Assembly (NCBI GenBank): GCA_039931865.1
Contig: JBDTRB010000001.1
Coordinates: 65,153-129,152 of the forward strand
Origin: JALYUA01 sp039931865
GTDB lineage: Bacteria > Acidobacteriota > Thermoanaerobaculia > UBA5066 > Gp7-AA6
DNA: 64,000 nt
Reading direction: 5' to 3'
The position numbers and the translations under genes were made by a program. Shown here one piece after another: positions 63,569-64,000 of the stretch. Under the pieces are notes generated by a model that saw nothing but the letters and a program-made list of their open reading frames with translations, had not been told where the DNA came from and ran no database searches. Position 1 is the stretch's first letter. Each line of letters starts with the position of its first letter.

Positions 63569-64000
63569 GTGGCGACTCCGGTATCCAACCCTCCAAACCC
63601 CTGGGAATCGACCCACGCCGAATGGCTCGGCGAGCCGCCCGAGGCGCGGCTCGAGGTGTTCGAAGAGCGGGCAAAGTCCATCATCGCGGAAAACGACAGC
63701 CCGGACGTCGGTTTCCGGTTTTCGATCAACCCGTACCGCGGCTGCTTCCATGCCTGCGCCTACTGCCTCGATGGCGACACCCCGATCCTCATGGCGGATT
63801 CCACGACGAAGCCGCTCGCGCAGGTTCGAGAAGGGGACGAGGTCCTGGGAACCGTCGCAGTTGGACAGTACCGCCGGTACGTTCGGACGCCGGTTCTCGC
63901 CCACTGGAGCCGAATCGCGCCGGCGTACGCCACCGACCTGGAGGACGGGACCCGCCTCGTTTCCAGCGGCGACCACCGATTCCTCACCAACCGGGGTTGG
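63569..64000 (+). CDS. Radical SAM protein (Rv2578c/PA0069-like) interrupted by an intein, 3' truncated by window
   Basis: 144 codons are visible, open to the window end. Residues 1-65 are the N-extein, with SINPYRGCFHACAY giving cysteines C59 and C63 of a CX3CX2C radical SAM cluster. At C66 (nt 63764) the reading changes to an intein: block A CLDGDTPILMADSTTKPL, then a Hint-fold stretch with GDEVLGT, and block B TRLVSSGDHRFLTNRGW with H136. The third cluster cysteine is thus the intein nucleophile, so the [4Fe-4S] site can form only after splicing restores the +1 cysteine. Start GTG follows TATATT by 8 nt. The enzyme's substrate is unknown. C-terminal splice blocks, any homing endonuclease and the C-extein lie outside. 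Confidence 0.9.
   Translation, partial: MATPVSNPPNPWESTHAEWLGEPPEARLEVFEERAKSIIAENDSPDVGFRFSINPYRGCFHACAYCLDGDTPILMADSTTKPLAQVREGDEVLGTVAVGQYRRYVRTPVLAHWSRIAPAYATDLEDGTRLVSSGDHRFLTNRGW

Overview
The window is GC-rich, almost gap-free bacterial chromosome from a Gram-negative (diderm) organism: it carries lpxH, an mlaE-mlaF-mlaD lipid-transport set, an OprP/OprO-like porin and outer-envelope polysaccharide genes. The C-terminal domain of the secreted protease at 895-2985, the abundance of ASPIC/UnbV and FG-GAP proteins, and a CIRCE-controlled groES-groEL operon fit best with an Acidobacteriota member, possibly class Thermoanaerobaculia. That placement is inference from memory of such proteins, not a search result.

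Layout. 1-7.8 kb: lpxH, a secreted subtilase, a membrane-anchored pentaheme cytochrome with TPRs, and a CRTAC1-type lipoprotein. 7.8-12 kb: a molybdate island (modE, modA, modB, modC) and an OprP-like porin, with two matching ModE-box palindromes. 12-17.3 kb: two further FG-GAP/ASPIC secreted proteins. 17.3-22.2 kb: Mrp, PlsC and the Mla importer/exporter. 22.2-25.5 kb: UDP-sugar enzymes (epimerase, UDP-glucose dehydrogenase, UDP-glucuronate decarboxylase). 25.5-30.3 kb: a decayed Vgb-like gene, a ferredoxin, a cytochrome c lipoprotein, a Lon-N protein, a Ycf46-like AAA ATPase and a long pentapeptide-repeat protein. 30.5-37.3 kb: two ABC-2 systems, one with GldG/DUF4340 partners, and a thioredoxin. 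37.3-42.8 kb: uvrA and a bifunctional penicillin-binding protein. 43-55.7 kb: polysaccharide assembly and sugar-modification genes, interrupted by groES-groEL. 55.9-61 kb: rsmB, fmt, a small membrane protein and ftsK in one operon. 61-64 kb: an MBL-fold hydrolase, trpS, and a radical SAM gene broken by an intein that runs off the window.

Recurring architecture. Genes inside operons are coupled by 4-bp start/stop overlaps (ATGA, GTGA, TTGA, and in fmt apparently CTGA). Many first genes of transcription units have a TANNNT -10 element only 6-10 nt before the start codon and no Shine-Dalgarno, which suggests widespread leaderless transcripts. Intergenic gaps are seeded with a dispersed ~50-bp element (six copies recognised) and with tandem arrays that share a 7-bp period but use several different heptamers. 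No rRNA, tRNA, CRISPR array, prophage or transposase gene was recognised.
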